Assembly: GCA_947629335.1 (NCBI GenBank)
Contig: CANRDI010000001.1
Span: 124,001 to 188,000, forward strand
Direction of reading: 5' to 3'
Length of the DNA stretch: 64,000 nucleotides
Source: an uncultured Clostridia bacterium
Lineage (GTDB): Bacteria > Bacillota > Clostridia > Oscillospirales > Ruminococcaceae
This document shows positions 16,335 to 25,005 of the stretch, piece by piece; position 1 is the first letter of the stretch, and every line of letters begins with the position of its first letter. The notes beneath the pieces were generated by a model. That model searched no databases. It had not been told where the DNA came from and saw only the letters and a list, made by a program, of their open reading frames with translations. The position numbers and the translations under genes were made by a program.

Positions 16335-18053
16335 ATGAAAAAGAAAATATTGGCTGTTCTTTTGACCGCTGCTTTTGGACTGAGCGGCTGTGCAAAAACA
16401 GAAGACTACAGCGATAAGACAGTAAATGTTGTCGATATGGGAGGCTCATCAGGTTCGGCTTCTTCGTCAATTCCCGATGTATTGTATTCAAGTTCTTCGG
16501 ATATGATTTCATCAAGTCAAAGTTCTTCAAGCGCAAGCTCCAAGGTACAGAGTTCATCAAGCTCAAGTTCCAAGGAGCAGAGTTCATCAAGTTCAAGCTC
16601 CAAGGAGCAAAGTTCATCAAGCTCAAGTTCCAAAGTGCAGAGTTCATCAAGCTCAAGTTCCAAAGTGCAGAGTTCATCAAGCTCAAGTTCCAAAGTGCAG
16701 AGTTCATCAAGCTCAAGTTCCAAGGTACAGAGTTCATCAAGTTCAAGCTCCAAGGTACAGAGTTCATCAAGTTCAAGTTCCAAGGTACAGAGTTCATCAA
16801 GTTCAAGCTCCAAAGTACAGAGTTCTTCAAGCACAAGTTCCAAAGTACAGAGTTCTTCAAGCACAAGTTCCAAGGCTCCGGTTTCTTCGGATACTGCAAG
16901 TTCTCCTGTTCCAAATACACCGCCCGATGTTCCGAAAAATGACTATGAACCGTTGAATTATGACGAGATAAGAGGCGTTTGGATCTCATATCTGGAACTT
17001 AATTCAATGTCAAATTCTACAGAAAGCGCATTCAGAAAATCTATAAGCGCCGTATTTGACAACTGTGCAGACCTCGGAATAAATACGGTCTATGTACATG
17101 CCCGTTCTCACGGCGACGCTTTCTACAGTTCTTCTCTTTTTCCGAGAACAAAATTTATAGGCGGAAGCTATGACGCGCTGAAGATCGCAGTTGAAGAAGC
17201 GCATAAACGTAACTTGTCGATCCATGCGTGGATAAATCCATTGAGAGCCTGTGCTAAATCCGATGTTTCGAGAGAAAAAGGCTATAAAATAGGCGAATGG
17301 ATAGACGGCGGCACAAGAGCGGTCCTTGTAAACGGATATTATTATCTGAATCCCGCATATGACGAGGTAGTACAGCTTATAGCCGACGGTGTAACGGAGA
17401 TCGTTTCAAACTATGATGTGGACGGAGTACATATAGACGATTATTTCTATCCTACAACAGCAGCGTCCTTTGACGCTGAGGCATTCAAGAACAGCGGATA
17501 TTCTTCTCTTTCGGATTTTCGCTTTGCAAACTGTGATAAATTTGTTTCGTCAATATACAAAGCTATGAAAAATGTAAATCAGAACTTGCTTTTCAGCGTG
17601 AGCTGTCAGGGAAATATAAACAATAACTATGTGTATATGTACGCTGATGTAAAGAAATGGTGTTCGCAAAAGGGTTATCTCGATATTATAATGCCGCAGG
17701 TCTATTTCGGATTTAAACATAAGACCCAGCCTTTTGAAAAATGCTGTAAAGAATGGGACGCGATTGCCCGAAAGGGAAATGTTCCGCTTGTTATAGGCGT
17801 AGCCGCGTCTAATATCGGTCTTGACGCGGGCGGTTATGCCGGCGCAGAAGGCTCGGAGGGAAGAAACGAGTGGATAAACGATAAGGAAATACTTGCAAGA
17901 CAGTATATTTCCGCCCGCGAGCTTGAATGTTATTCGGGAATTTGCCTTTATTCGTATAACAGCCTTTTTAAGCCGCAGAACGCAGTAAAAGCACAGGTCG
18001 AAGAAGAAAAAGAAGCTCTTAAAAACGCATTTGCAAAAAACGGTGATCAATAA
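16335..18053 (+). CDS. Lipoprotein with serine-rich repeat stalk and GHL10 (family 10-like) hydrolase domain
   Basis: 572 residues. A lipoprotein signal peptide ends in LSGC (Cys19). Residues 60-185 are a stalk of about twelve copies of a ten-residue Ser/Lys-Val-Gln unit. From about 210 a TIM-barrel GHL10 domain follows, with EIRGVWISYLELNSM, VYVHARSHGD, EEAHKRNLSIHAWINP and YDVDGVHIDDYFYP. GHL10 proteins act on unknown glycans, probably cell-wall or exopolysaccharides. The ATG of the amidase gene overlaps its stop, so they form an operon. The stalk would hold the domain away from the membrane. The substrate is not known. Confidence 0.87.
   Translation: MKKKILAVLLTAAFGLSGCAKTEDYSDKTVNVVDMGGSSGSASSSIPDVLYSSSSDMISSSQSSSSASSKVQSSSSSSSKEQSSSSSSSKEQSSSSSSSKVQSSSSSSSKVQSSSSSSSKVQSSSSSSSKVQSSSSSSSKVQSSSSSSSKVQSSSSSSSKVQSSSSTSSKVQSSSSTSSKAPVSSDTASSPVPNTPPDVPKNDYEPLNYDEIRGVWISYLELNSMSNSTESAFRKSISAVFDNCADLGINTVYVHARSHGDAFYSSSLFPRTKFIGGSYDALKIAVEEAHKRNLSIHAWINPLRACAKSDVSREKGYKIGEWIDGGTRAVLVNGYYYLNPAYDEVVQLIADGVTEIVSNYDVDGVHIDDYFYPTTAASFDAEAFKNSGYSSLSDFRFANCDKFVSSIYKAMKNVNQNLLFSVSCQGNINNNYVYMYADVKKWCSQKGYLDIIMPQVYFGFKHKTQPFEKCCKEWDAIARKGNVPLVIGVAASNIGLDAGGYAGAEGSEGRNEWINDKEILARQYISARELECYSGICLYSYNSLFKPQNAVKAQVEEEKEALKNAFAKNGDQ
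16517..16876 (+). repeat. 30-bp in-frame tandem repeat coding for a Ser-rich stalk
   Basis: About twelve head-to-tail copies of a 30-bp unit encode Ser-Ser-Ser-Ser-Ser-Ser-Ser-Lys-Val-Gln with minor changes (Lys-Glu-Gln in copies 2-3, a Thr in the last two). Many copies are identical, so recombination or slippage could change copy number without breaking the frame. Confidence 0.92.
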
Positions 18054-20989
18054 TGAAAAAAGTTATTACAGGAATTTTATCAGCACTTTTGGCTGTAAGC
18101 ATATTTGCTGGAACAGCATTCGGAGAAACAAGCTCCGTCGAAACAAATCCCGCCGAAACAAGTACTTCGGAGGGTACTTCTGAAAACAATGCGTCCGAAC
18201 TTCCCGAAAGTTCGGAAAGCAAGGTCTATCTTCAAAACGATATGAGAGCGGTTTTCCTTACTCCTGAGGAGAATTTCACGAGCGATAATATCGCCGAAGT
18301 TTTTGCAGAGATAATGGATTACGGAATGAATTCCGTAATAATTTCCTCGGCGACAAAGGAGAAAGATTTCTATGACCTTCGCCTTGAAACAAGAGGGCTT
18401 ATTGAAACCGCCGTCGAAGAAGCGCATAATGCGGGACTTTCGGCTTATGTGACTATCGACGTAAATTCTCTTTTAAGACAGGTCATCGAAGAGGGCGGCG
18501 GGCTTAAAGAGGGATTTTCCGCCGCTGCGCACAAATTTGTGATGAAATATGCCTGCGAAGGTATAATTCTGACAGATTATTATACAGAAAGCTCTGCCGC
18601 CGCTCTTTCAGAGTATCTTGACTCAGGGTCGGGCATTGGCTATGAAAAATGGCTTTATGAAATAAACGAATATATGTTCAGAACGGTTTGCGAAGCCATA
18701 CATAAGACAAATAACGCCGTAGGCGCGGGCGTTATGATTGAGGATATGTGGGCAAACTCAAGCCAGAATGAAGAAGGCTCAAAAACGACGGATATCGCCA
18801 CTTCGCTTTATGACGGAAACAGCGACACGAAAAAGTATATAGAAAAAGGATTTGCCGATTTTGTAATCGTAAAGGCATACGGCACGACGGAAAGTACCAC
18901 GCTAAATTTCGAGAATGTCGTTTCGTGGTGGTATAATGTTGCTCAAAGCGCGGGCGCAAAGATGTATGTATATCATTTGAACGACCGCATAGGTACAACA
19001 AGCGGCTGGAACGAAGATCAGCTTTTGCGTCAGCTTACGATAATGGACAATAAATTTAAAGATCTCGGAGGCAGCGCGTTCAACTCGCTTTCGGCATTGC
19101 GAAAAAACAGGCTCAATTGTACCGAAACGCTGAAAATGTATTTCAACGATCAGATAAACACCGAATCGCTTTTCGAGGATCTCGAAATGGTCTCTCCCAA
19201 ACAGCTCAATTACGTTACCTATAACACTACCGAAAAGTTTATGGGAACATTTGACGAAAATTTCGACGTTTATTTTGACGGAAATAAAATAACGCTTAAC
19301 GAAGCGGGAAATTTCTATATTTTGAAGGATCTTGCTGTAGGAAAGAATAAATTTACGATCGAACATAAGGGAAAGAAGATCGTGTATAATATCGAGCGCA
19401 GAGTTGACGTGCTCAAATCAATTGAAAACACAGGAAACGTCGTGGTCGAGGGAGGATCGAAAATAGCTCTCGTAGCTGTCGCGTACAGCGGTTCGAGCGT
19501 TTCTGCGTCAATAAACGGCGAAATAATCCCACTTTCGGAGAAGTCAACCTCCGAACAGATCGACGCAAACGGAACATATTCGGAGTTTGTCGGATATTAT
19601 ACCGTTAAAGACGGAATTGTCGGCAAAGAGCAGAATTTGGGAAAAATCAGCTTTTATGCAGTCTATAAGGGATATGACGAGTATATGACGGGCGGAAGCG
19701 TTACTATACAGGCAAAGCCCGAACCTCCCAAAGAGGATATAAAGTCCGAGCTTGTCCCTGACCAGTCCGCATTTGGAACAGGCGAAGTCGTCGGAACGAT
19801 AGATCCGATAATAAAGAGCGATACGCTTGTTCAGCTTGTAAAAATAATAAATAACGACTGTGAGATATTTGACGCAAAGACAACAGGCAGAATACCTACG
19901 CCGCTTCTTTTCAGACAGCCTGCGGGAACTCTTGATTACTATAAAATAACGAGCGACGGCTATGTTATCACCGATTCGGGAAGGCGCTATGCCGAGGGAG
20001 ACGTCCAAGTTATCGAGGGTACGGGAATAGGCTATAATGCGCTCGTAGTAAACGAGGTAGGAAATCACGGCGGAAAGAGCTATATAAAATTCACTCTCGA
20101 CAGCAGGACAGGTTTTAATATCGTAACATCGCAGAAACTTGTAAACGCATATGCAGGACCGTATGGCGTAAATAAATTCAATGCGGAGTATATCTATATT
20201 ACATTTGATAATATAACATCTGTAACGGCTCTGCCCGATTTCAGCGAATGCTCGGTTTTCAGCAGCGGTATCTGGGAAGTCATAGAAGAAAACGGAATAC
20301 CTAAATTCAGACTTAAACTTACGCTCAGACAGTCGGGAATTTACAGCGGCGCTGTCGCAAAATATGACGAAAACGGTTCTTTGAGGATAGAATTTCCTAT
20401 CCCGACGGCTTCTCTTTCGGGAAAGACCATTGTTATAGACCCGGGTCACGGATATACGGGCGTAAATATTTTTGATCCGGGAGCTATCGGCGGTGTTACG
20501 GAACAGTCGATAAACCTTGCTGTTGCAAAAAAACTTGAGGCAAAACTTACCGCGCTCGGAGCAAATGTAGTGCGTCTGCATACGGAAGACACGGTTTATG
20601 TAACGAAATATCGGCCGAACGAGGCGAAAAAGATCGACGCGGATATGTTTATTGCACTTCACTGTAATGCAAACACCAGCACAGCTCCCCACGGAACGGA
20701 AGCCTATTACTTTACGCCTTGGTCACAGCCGCTCGCGGAGTATATAACCGACGAACTCAGCGGTTTCTTTGATAATTATTATTCGGACGGAACAAAGAGC
20801 AACCGCGGCGAGAAATACGACTATTTCCTTGTTACACTTTATCAGGGATTTCCGTCGGTGCTTGTTGAAATGGGATTTGTGTCAAATGAGCGCGAGTGCC
20901 TTGTAATGGCTGATAGTAACAATCAGGAAAAAATGGCTGACGCTATCGCACAGGGAATTGTCGACTATTACTCGCGGTGCAGTTATTAA
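18053..20989 (+). CDS. Large secreted N-acetylmuramoyl-L-alanine amidase with N-terminal GHL-like domain
   Basis: 978 residues with a signal peptide (1-23) and a low-complexity Glu/Ser/Thr linker. Residues ~60-370 resemble the GHL barrel of the preceding gene (ETAVEEAHNAGLSAYVTIDV against its EEAHKRNLSIHAW). A long beta-rich middle follows. The C-terminal ~190 residues are an Amidase_3 domain: TIVIDPGHGYTG with His799, GGVTEQSINLAVA with the second zinc ligand, IALHCNANTS, and VLVEMGFVSN with the catalytic Glu. It cleaves the amide between muramic acid and the stem peptide. The gene overlaps the preceding stop by one base. Confidence 0.92.
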   Translation: MKKVITGILSALLAVSIFAGTAFGETSSVETNPAETSTSEGTSENNASELPESSESKVYLQNDMRAVFLTPEENFTSDNIAEVFAEIMDYGMNSVIISSATKEKDFYDLRLETRGLIETAVEEAHNAGLSAYVTIDVNSLLRQVIEEGGGLKEGFSAAAHKFVMKYACEGIILTDYYTESSAAALSEYLDSGSGIGYEKWLYEINEYMFRTVCEAIHKTNNAVGAGVMIEDMWANSSQNEEGSKTTDIATSLYDGNSDTKKYIEKGFADFVIVKAYGTTESTTLNFENVVSWWYNVAQSAGAKMYVYHLNDRIGTTSGWNEDQLLRQLTIMDNKFKDLGGSAFNSLSALRKNRLNCTETLKMYFNDQINTESLFEDLEMVSPKQLNYVTYNTTEKFMGTFDENFDVYFDGNKITLNEAGNFYILKDLAVGKNKFTIEHKGKKIVYNIERRVDVLKSIENTGNVVVEGGSKIALVAVAYSGSSVSASINGEIIPLSEKSTSEQIDANGTYSEFVGYYTVKDGIVGKEQNLGKISFYAVYKGYDEYMTGGSVTIQAKPEPPKEDIKSELVPDQSAFGTGEVVGTIDPIIKSDTLVQLVKIINNDCEIFDAKTTGRIPTPLLFRQPAGTLDYYKITSDGYVITDSGRRYAEGDVQVIEGTGIGYNALVVNEVGNHGGKSYIKFTLDSRTGFNIVTSQKLVNAYAGPYGVNKFNAEYIYITFDNITSVTALPDFSECSVFSSGIWEVIEENGIPKFRLKLTLRQSGIYSGAVAKYDENGSLRIEFPIPTASLSGKTIVIDPGHGYTGVNIFDPGAIGGVTEQSINLAVAKKLEAKLTALGANVVRLHTEDTVYVTKYRPNEAKKIDADMFIALHCNANTSTAPHGTEAYYFTPWSQPLAEYITDELSGFFDNYYSDGTKSNRGEKYDYFLVTLYQGFPSVLVEMGFVSNERECLVMADSNNQEKMADAIAQGIVDYYSRCSY

Positions 20990-21058
20990 ACAAAGGTCTG
21001 CCGAAATCGGTGCTTTATACAGATAAAATGATGTAAAAATGTTATGAGGTGAAACGGC

Positions 21059-21465
21059 ATGGAATTGGCTAATATTATTGTTGCGATTGTCGCGGCAATA
21101 TTATCTTTGGTGTCAATTATCTTTTCAGCTTATACATACTTTAAAGCATTGGTACACGACCGCAGGCAACATTAGAAGCATATAATCAGCTTCAGGACAG
21201 CGTTTTCGACCCGCTTAATCAGATAAGTATAAACGAGATAACAGAGATATTAAAAGACCCCAAATCCCAACGATATAAAGAACTAAGCGGATATGTCGCG
21301 CGGATAGAAAATTTCTGCGTAGGCGTAAATACCGAGATCTACAACAAGCAAATCGTTTATGCCCTTGCGCACGGCTATCTTGATTACGGTATTATGAAAA
21401 CACGGCTTGATCTTATTCTGGATACTAAAAAGGAATTGGCTAAAAAGAGTATTATGAAAATATAA
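21059..21465 (+). pseudogene. Frameshifted DUF4760-like membrane-anchored protein gene
   Basis: A first frame (21059-21175) encodes 38 residues with one N-terminal membrane helix, after GAGGTG. It stops at 21175 just where a second frame (from 21166 to 21465) starts with ATLEAYNQLQDSVFDPLNQ and runs for 99 residues to TAA at 21463-21465. Joined, the product would be a DUF4760-like protein of about 136 residues (ARIENFCVGVNTEIYN region typical). Loss of one base near 21164 explains the shift. It is a small inactive gene unless a ribosomal slip or sequencing error restores it. Confidence 0.7.
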
Positions 21466-21498
21466 GATCCGTAATAAAATGGATGATTGAGAAAAATA

Positions 21499-22524
21499 AT
21501 GACTGAACAATTCGATCTTAACAAGGATTTAAAGGAAAATGTCATTGCTATAGAAAAAGTCGAAAAATTGCTGACAAACGCTCGTATCAAGAAACTTAAC
21601 AATATTGTGGAAAAAGACAAGGAGACTTGGTGTAAAGAGCTTTCATATCACAAGCCGGAAGATGAAAAAGTAGGAAATATAAGAAACTTTTTAAGATACA
21701 AGATACTTGTACATTTGAAAACAGGTATTGATTGTGATAAAGATCCCGAAATTTTTAAGATGTATAAAAAATTGTTTGGTAGCGGAGAATTTGAAAAAGA
21801 CAGATATTTTAAAGTATGGGGCATGACGCTGGAAAGCGACACTATGACGTCGTTTATAACGATTTTCAATATATACCTCAGAATGAAATTTAACGGTGAT
21901 CTTTTAAAGCAATATCAGCAATATTTCGGGAAAAAAGTGAAAAGTGAGCTTGCAAGAGAGCTCTGGTCTTATTTCAATATAAGTAAATGGTATGAGGAAT
22001 GGGATGATAACGACAAAGCTGTTATAGAAGCATTTAACGAATTTGCCAAAAGTACCCACACTCTCGCAAACATGGCTCTTATTTCAAAAGGACTGAATAA
22101 GGAAAGGTCAGCACACGGAAAATATGATTTCTGGGATCTGACGCTTATGAAGATCAGGGAGTTTTATTTGGAGCAGGAAACCCACTCAGACAAAGCCGGA
22201 GAAAAATTACTTGAATTGTCTCATAATGAAGATAAAATTATAGACGATTGTAAAAAGTGGTTGAAACATTTCGGCAGCAATGAAAAGCAGGACTGGGAAG
22301 ATTTTGTTGAACAAAACTGCTTCAAATGTTATCTTGAAAATAATGAAGTAAAGCCGTTCTTTGAAGGGCATTATTGGGAAAATCCTATCGGAAAATATAC
22401 AGGCAAAACTGACGAAGAGCGTGAAATAATTAAAAAAGAGCTTACTCCGGAAGCCATAAATAAAATTGTTCAGTCAATAGAAGATCGCGGAAAAGATCTT
22501 GAAACTGAATTAAAAAATAAATAA
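21499..22524 (+). CDS. Unknown 341-residue protein
   Basis: Starts at ATG 21499, MTEQFDLNKDLKENVIAIEKVE; there is no strong ribosome-binding site. The protein is soluble, rich in Lys, Glu, Asp and Trp, without signal peptide or membrane segment. Features such as LESDTMTSFITIFNIYLRM in the middle and FFEGHYWENPIG near residue 290 are not from a family I can name with confidence. It sits between a broken DUF4760 gene and a recombinase remnant, inside the accessory island, so a phage-defence or mobile-element cargo role is possible but not shown. Confidence 0.65.
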   Translation: MTEQFDLNKDLKENVIAIEKVEKLLTNARIKKLNNIVEKDKETWCKELSYHKPEDEKVGNIRNFLRYKILVHLKTGIDCDKDPEIFKMYKKLFGSGEFEKDRYFKVWGMTLESDTMTSFITIFNIYLRMKFNGDLLKQYQQYFGKKVKSELARELWSYFNISKWYEEWDDNDKAVIEAFNEFAKSTHTLANMALISKGLNKERSAHGKYDFWDLTLMKIREFYLEQETHSDKAGEKLLELSHNEDKIIDDCKKWLKHFGSNEKQDWEDFVEQNCFKCYLENNEVKPFFEGHYWENPIGKYTGKTDEEREIIKKELTPEAINKIVQSIEDRGKDLETELKNK

Positions 22525-22575
22525 ACAAACTCCCGAAGCCTGTGTGAGGGTATCATAGGGATATAATCCCCGCGA

Positions 22576-22619
22576 AGTCCGAAATGACCGTTTAATCGGT
22601 TGTTTCGGACTTTTTTTGC
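22576..22619 (+). terminator. Intrinsic terminator after the 341-residue unknown gene
   Basis: A stem AGTCCGAAA/TTTCGGACT (22576-22584 with 22603-22611), extended by further pairs, is followed by seven T's. It overlaps the end of the recombinase remnant on the other strand. Confidence 0.85.
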
Positions 22620-23095
22620 GCGTCAGGCTCAATCTGCCCGACGCCGTTAAAATAAACGTCAATCTTCTGTTGGCGTTTGCCGTCCACCTTTTCGGCTTGA
22701 TGAATGGTAACTTTGTCGATAAACTCGTTGAGGATTTGCGGGGTCAGCTCGCTGATGTGCGAATACTTCCTCACGAGCGCGACAAACTTCGTTATATCGG
22801 TTTTCTTTGCCTCGATTGCCGAGAGTTCCTTTCGCGCCTTGTCAAGCGCGACGGTCTGCTCCTCTTGCTCCGATATGTACTTCGCCGAAAGTTTGGCGAA
22901 CATCTCGAAGGTTATCTCGCCCGTCACCTTGTCCTCGTAGAGTTTTGCGATAACGCTGTCGATTTGCTCAAGGCGGCGTTTTGCCGTGTCAGCAGTCTTT
23001 TTCAGAGAGTTTGTCAGCTTTTGCTGTTCGGCGTTCCCGCGTTCATTTGCCTGCCTGTGAATTCTTCCTCAAACTCCGAAACATAATTCATTACG
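22592..23095 (-). pseudogene. C-terminal remnant of a large serine recombinase (DUF4368 region)
   Basis: Translation of the minus strand gives RRLEQIDSVIAKLYEDKVTG, then ITFEMFAKLSAKYISEQEEQ and NEFIDKVTIHQAEKVDGK, the coiled-coil and C-terminal DUF4368 part of Tn4451/TnpX-type recombinases. No catalytic N-terminal domain exists upstream; before about 23060 the frame must shift, with a second piece (MNYVSEFEEEFTGRQ) running to ~23095. This is debris of an excised or decayed integrative element. Confidence 0.78.
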
Positions 23096-23118
23096 CGGCT
23101 TGTCAGCAGTTGACAGGG

Positions 23119-23180
23119 GACAATGTACAGTTAATAGTGAACAGTAATATGTATCCGCCTTCGGCGGATTTTATCAATTG
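23119..23180. repeat. Dispersed noncoding repeat, copy 1
   Basis: ACAGTTAATAGTGAACAGT is followed by an ATCCGCC-TTCGG-CGGAT hairpin and TTATC. The layout of an AT-rich CAGTTAATAG-type tract plus a GC hairpin recurs three more times up to 24.4 kb. No coding role is visible. Confidence 0.65.
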
Positions 23181-23189
23181 TTTTTAAAA

Positions 23190-23224
23190 GGAAAGAGCGT
23201 AAGCCTCCGAATGGTTTACGCTCT
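23190..23224 (-). terminator. Terminator of the 193-residue unknown gene
   Basis: Stem AGAGCGTAA/TTACGCTCT (23194-23202 with 23216-23224) sits just after the gene's stop codon in its own direction and leads into a T-rich stretch. Confidence 0.72.
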
Positions 23225-23234
23225 GATTATAAAA

Positions 23235-23816
23235 TTACCTCTCTAAAAAAGTATAACTTCCGTCATTTCTAAAATAATCCAGCACATCATTCCATTCATC
23301 GGAAGTTAAGTTCATGCTGTCAATAAAGCCGATTTTGTCGTTGGACAAAAATATATTGATATATTTTTCAAAACCGTATTCTCTGTCGCCCTTATATTCA
23401 AAATGAAAACTTGTTTTCCCGTAATCAAAATCACTTTTGCCGAATTTGTCTTCCTTTATCTGAACATCCTTTTCCCAGCCTGCGAAACGTTTTGTAAACC
23501 ATTCTTCCGTTTCATTTACGGGCAGCGGTTCAAACTGCTCACGATAGCTGTCGTCGGGTTTTGCGGTGCATAATTTATGAAGAACATCACGCGCAGGCAA
23601 AACAGACTTGTCGTGCGGTCTTATAAAATTCAATTCCTTTTCGATAATATTCGGATATTCTCCCTCGTGAAACAGCGCATACACGACAGCCTCCAAGCTG
23701 TACAATGATTCCCAGTATTCCGAGCAGTAATCGATGTAGTCATCTCCGCTCCAGTCATTGCCCGTGAGGCGGTTAAGCTCATCACAAATATCATTGGGAA
23801 AATCATAATGTTCCAT
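23235..23816 (-). CDS. Unknown acidic protein (193 residues or more)
   Basis: The ATG at 23816 gives 193 soluble residues with many Asp, Glu, Tyr and Trp. No family is recognised. The frame continues 25 codons upstream as DWNKVKKDKALLKKVEKIVDD, which reads like real protein. A strong AAAGGAGG lies 8 bp before ATC (23891-23889), not before the ATG at 23816, which has no such site. The true start may therefore be the ATC, or an ATG lost by one base change. A terminator follows the gene. No neighbour indicates its job. Confidence 0.62.
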   Translation of the reverse strand: MEHYDFPNDICDELNRLTGNDWSGDDYIDYCSEYWESLYSLEAVVYALFHEGEYPNIIEKELNFIRPHDKSVLPARDVLHKLCTAKPDDSYREQFEPLPVNETEEWFTKRFAGWEKDVQIKEDKFGKSDFDYGKTSFHFEYKGDREYGFEKYINIFLSNDKIGFIDSMNLTSDEWNDVLDYFRNDGSYTFLER

Positions 23817-23962
23817 CGAAACATCATCAACTATCTTCTCAACCTTTTTAAGCAGCGCCTTGTCCTTTTTTACCTTATTCCAGTCAAGGATTGTACAGAC
23901 CTCCTTTTTAATGTGATATTATTATATCATATTTTCCGGTAAAAGTCAAGAGTGGAGAGGGA

Positions 23963-24036
23963 GTGTACAGTTTATAGTTGATAGTTAACAGTTAATAGTT
24001 AAGGTGTCCGCGCTGTGCGCGGATTTTATCAGATTG
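23963..24036. repeat. Dispersed noncoding repeat, copy 2
   Basis: TGTACAGTTTATAGTTGATAG and GTTAACAGTTAATAG run into a GTCCGCG-CTG-TGCGCGGAT hairpin and TTTTATC, as in copy 1. The 23.9-24.44 kb stretch (about 550 bp without a gene) consists mainly of such elements and inverted repeats. Confidence 0.65.
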
Positions 24037-24130
24037 TTTTGGGATTATCAGAGCGTAAACCTATCGGGCGGTTTACGCTCGTTTACTCCAAGACCCGCGC
24101 CGATGCGGCGAAACCACTACTAACGCAGTG

Positions 24131-24204
24131 AGTCTGCTTATTCCAAAAGCTGAGATTTCAAGCGGAAAGAACTACTTAATATAAGCCTTTGGAATAAGCA
24201 GACT
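24131..24204. repeat. 74-bp element with near-perfect 21-bp terminal inverted repeats
   Basis: Bases 24131-24151 (AGTCTGCTTATTCCAAAAGC and one more) pair with 24184-24204 with a single mismatch. The centre is AT-rich. It could be a small MITE or a stable hairpin; no target duplication was found. Confidence 0.65.
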
Positions 24205-24238
24205 AAAGGCTTTAGCCTTTATTTCACCGCCTCGGCGG

Positions 24239-24318
24239 CAGTTTACAGTAAACAGTAGTCGGTATCCGCTCATTATGCCCTTCGGGCAAACGCTCGGCGG
24301 ATGTTATCGGATCGTAAC
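24239..24318. repeat. Dispersed noncoding repeat, copy 3
   Basis: CAGTTTACAGTAAACAGTAG is followed by ATCCGC, a long interrupted hairpin around CCCTTCGGG, and GCGGATGTTATCGG. It has the same plan as copies 1 and 2 with a longer loop. Confidence 0.55.
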
Positions 24319-24385
24319 AAAAAGGAAAAGTTTCCGATAATCTTGTAAACAATCAAAAAAGCGTTTGCACAAGCGAACGCACCGC

Positions 24386-24434
24386 TTACTGTAAACTGTA
24401 AATTGTAAACTGCCTACGCGGCGTTTTGCCGATA
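24386..24434. repeat. Dispersed noncoding repeat, copy 4
   Basis: CTTACTGTAAACTGTAAATT leads into TGTAAACTGCCTACGCGGCGTTTTGCCGAT. It is a divergent or partial member of the same noncoding family. Confidence 0.5.
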
Positions 24435-24443
24435 AATCAGAAT

Positions 24444-24809
24444 TTAATTTCCTTTATTATATGCATACCCAAAATGTATAGGAGGTGAAGTTACCGAAAT
24501 ATAGATAAATTCAATTTCACCATTATTCAATAGGCCATGTACATCATTGTCTGCAAAACGTACAACATCGCCTGCACTCAAAGGAATGACTGTATCATTT
24601 TCAAGAAGTAATTTGCCATGTCCTTGAACAGCATACCAAATTTGCTCGGAAGTTTCATGAGTATGTCTTGGCTGACTTGCTCCGACTTCCAAATGTACCT
24701 CTGTTATCGTAACTCTGGTACTTTTGGAATTATCAGGGTTCAATAATTGTCTTGATATAACGCCGGGATTTGATAATTCTTTGATTTCTTTTGACATTAT
24801 AAATTCCAT
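24444..24809 (-). CDS. Cupin-domain protein
   Basis: 121 residues from the ATG at 24809, which follows GGAGGT by six bases; a longer reading upstream has no such site. The cupin motifs are HTHETSEQIWYAVQGHGKLL and DVVRFADNDVHGLLN (conserved His and Glu for a metal). It is a single-domain cupin; such proteins can be isomerases, sugar- or ligand-binding proteins, or regulators. It has its own promoter and lies between noncoding repeats and the TetR gene. The substrate is unknown. Confidence 0.83.
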   Translation of the reverse strand: MEFIMSKEIKELSNPGVISRQLLNPDNSKSTRVTITEVHLEVGASQPRHTHETSEQIWYAVQGHGKLLLENDTVIPLSAGDVVRFADNDVHGLLNNGEIEFIYISVTSPPIHFGYAYNKGN

Positions 24810-24870
24810 AGTAAACCTCCTGAATGTTCTTAGATAACTTCCGATTTGCAGTATAAATCTCTGCTTTATA

Positions 24871-24899
24871 ATTATACCATACAAGACGGATAATGTCAA
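24871..24899 (-). promoter_or_regulatory. Sigma-A-type promoter for the cupin gene
   Basis: TTGACA (24899-24894), 17-bp spacer and TATAAT (24876-24871), read on the minus strand. Confidence 0.77.
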
Positions 24900-24908
24900 T
24901 CATCTGAA

Positions 24909-24940
24909 AAAAGAGCATTGCACATCTGTAATGCTCTTTT
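24909..24940. terminator. Bidirectional terminator between TetR and cupin genes
   Basis: Stem AAAAGAGCATT/AATGCTCTTTT (24909-24919 with 24930-24940) ends in T's when read on either strand. It closes the TetR transcript. Confidence 0.8.
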
Positions 24941-25005
24941 GCTTAAATTCGCTGTACATATGTTTATCGAAATTTCATCATAACAGCCAAGGGGGAGTGT
25001 AAGGT

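Noticed and set aside
16517..16876. Short regular repeats that could suggest a CRISPR array
   Set aside because: The repeats are directly adjacent with no spacers and lie in frame in a coding sequence.
15775..16989. Long open frame on the minus strand (about 400 codons) across spoVT and the Ser-repeat region
   Set aside because: It is the shadow of the 30-bp repeat, which leaves every frame open; there is no ribosome site and the protein is a monotonous repeat.
19544..20692. A 382-codon frame on the minus strand in the amidase gene
   Set aside because: It mirrors the amidase gene, whose domains are certain; the shadow has no motifs.
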